From Pseudomonadota bacterium (GTDB taxonomy: Bacteria; Pseudomonadota; Gammaproteobacteria; JAKAQQ01): a stretch of DNA of 7,500 nucleotides. The stretch lies in assembly GCA_021819635.1 (NCBI GenBank), contig JAKAQQ010000032.1:1-7500 (forward strand), in the 5' to 3' direction. This document shows, piece after piece, positions 6,287 to 7,500 of the stretch. The notes beneath the pieces are model-generated. The model was not told where the DNA came from, ran no database searches, and worked only from the letters and a program-made list of their open reading frames with translations. Position 1 is the first letter of the stretch; each line of letters begins with the position of its first letter. The translations under genes were made by a program, and so were the position numbers.

Positions 6287-6296
6287 TCACCGAACC

Positions 6297-7500
6297 GTGG
6301 CCGAAGCGACGTCGACCGAACCGGCGCTCGGGATCGTACTCGCCGGCGGGGGGGCCCGCGGCGCTTACGAAGTCGGGGTGCTCAAGGCGCTCTTTGCCCT
6401 CTAAGACGAGGCGGGGCGGCCCCCGCCGCCGTTGGTCTTCTGCGGCACGTCCTCGGGGGCCATCAACGCTCTCTTCCTGGCCGACCGGGCCGACGACCCG
6501 CGGCGAGGGGTGAGCGAACTCGAGGCGCTCTGGCGCTCGCTCCACGTCGGCCGTGTTTACCGCAGCGGCCTCGGATCCCTCTGGCGTGGACGCTTCCCCG
6601 GGGTTCGCAACCTCTGGGCCAGCCGTTTCCGGACCCGGCGCCGCCCGCACGCGCTTCTCGACAGCAGCCCGTTGCGTGCGTTGCTCACCGAGGTGATTGG
6701 ATTCCGTTTCACGGAACACATCGCTTCGGGGCGTCTTCGGGGCGTGGGGGTCACCGTCGCGTCCTACACGACCGGCAAGACCGTCGTGTTTTTCGAGGCC
6801 GCCCCGGAGGTCGGGGAATGGCGACGGGTTCGGCGCGAGGGCCGACGGACAAGTCTCGGTCTCCCGCACGTGCTCGCGTCGGCCGCGCTTCCGCTCCTCT
6901 TTCCCGCGGTCCGCATCGGCAACGAGTACTTCGGGGACGGTTCGATGCGTCAGCTTGCGCCGCTCGCGGCGGCGATCCATCTCGGGGCCACGCGGCTCGT
7001 CGTGGTGGGCATCCACAGCCGCGAGGAGGTGCTGCCCGTCCCCTCGAGAGAGCCCGACTACCCGACGCTCGCGGCGATCGGCGGGTTCGTCCTCGATTCC
7101 CTCTTCATGGACGGCATCGTGAGCGATCTTGAACGGCTCGAGCGGGTGAACGGGCTGCTTGCCACCCTCGGCCCGAACCCGCCCGGATTCTCGCTTCCGC
7201 TGCGGCCGATCAAGGTGTATACCGCGTTTCCCGAGAGCGATCTCCGGACCCTGGTCGAGCGCCACCACGAGGGGTTTCCCCCGCTCACCCGGTTCTTTCT
7301 CAACCGGATCGGCGCCGCGCGCGGCAGCGGTCTTGAACTCAAGAGCTATCTCCTTTTTGACGGGGGCTATTGCGGCGACCTCATCGATCGCGGTTACGCG
7401 GAGACGCGGGCGCGGGCGGCGGAACTTCGCTCGCTCCTCGGCCTCGGGAGCGGTCAGCCGCCGGGCGACGCGGCGGCGGAGGAGAAGAGCACGAGGTCGC
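6297..7500 (+). pseudogene. Patatin-like phospholipase, interrupted by one in-frame TAA; 3' end outside window
   Basis: Patatin-family acyl hydrolase (Ser-Asp dyad lipase acting on phospholipid or other acyl esters). The glycine-rich oxyanion motif GGGARGAYEVG is encoded at about 6346-6378. A TAA at 6402-6404 (codon 36 from the GTG) then follows LFAL. The same frame continues without another stop to the window end. Past the stop it carries GTSSGAINALFLA with nucleophile Ser at 6450-6452, ASAALPLLFPAV, and YFGDGSMRQLAPLA with dyad Asp at 6936-6938. The rest therefore looks under coding constraint, so the stop is either a very recent nonsense change or a sequence error. TAC for TAA (one base) would restore LYDEAGRP. 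A TTG at 6432 could start the downstream part, but it would lack the oxyanion loop. DGS replaces the usual DGG/DGA. No signal peptide is visible. The gene diverges from the ParA operon. Confidence 0.85.

Overview
The window is very GC-rich (about 70% by eye), densely coded and rich in GTG starts. It is almost certainly from a high-GC proteobacterium. The best clue is the CCA-adding enzyme, which follows the E. coli protein closely through its catalytic half and carries the C-terminal HD domain typical of gamma/betaproteobacterial CCA proteins. The carboxylesterase (NGG-x(3)-RAWFDI) is also of a proteobacterial type. Genus cannot be told from this sequence.

Layout, left to right. (1) 1-365, minus: the N-terminal part of a short-chain dehydrogenase/reductase that runs off the left edge. 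(2) 435-1103, plus: a small alpha/beta-hydrolase esterase, divergent from the SDR. (3) 1104-1383: a gap between convergent genes, with hairpins but no gene. (4) 6215-1384, minus: a compact four-gene run. It reads orphan ParA-type ATPase, NDUFA9-like NAD(P)-binding protein, CCA tRNA nucleotidyltransferase (cca), then S9-family serine peptidase. The junctions are ATGA, GTGA and a 4-base gap, so this looks like one translationally coupled operon. (5) 6216-6296: a divergent promoter region with an A/T palindrome usable as a -10 box in both directions. (6) 6297 to the right edge, plus: a patatin-like phospholipase whose frame is broken by one in-frame TAA, with all family motifs preserved on both sides.

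How the genes fit together: cca is a housekeeping tRNA-maturation gene, and I infer that the genes around it share its transcript more than its pathway. The ParA has no ParB or cargo gene in view. The SDR, the esterase and the patatin point to general lipid/ester metabolism but do not define a pathway.

I see no wholly new system. The points most worth a second look are the interrupted patatin gene, a 22-bp perfect palindrome directly upstream of the cca start codon, the orphan ParA heading the cca operon, and a 14-base match to a phage T7 promoter core inside the ParA tail.
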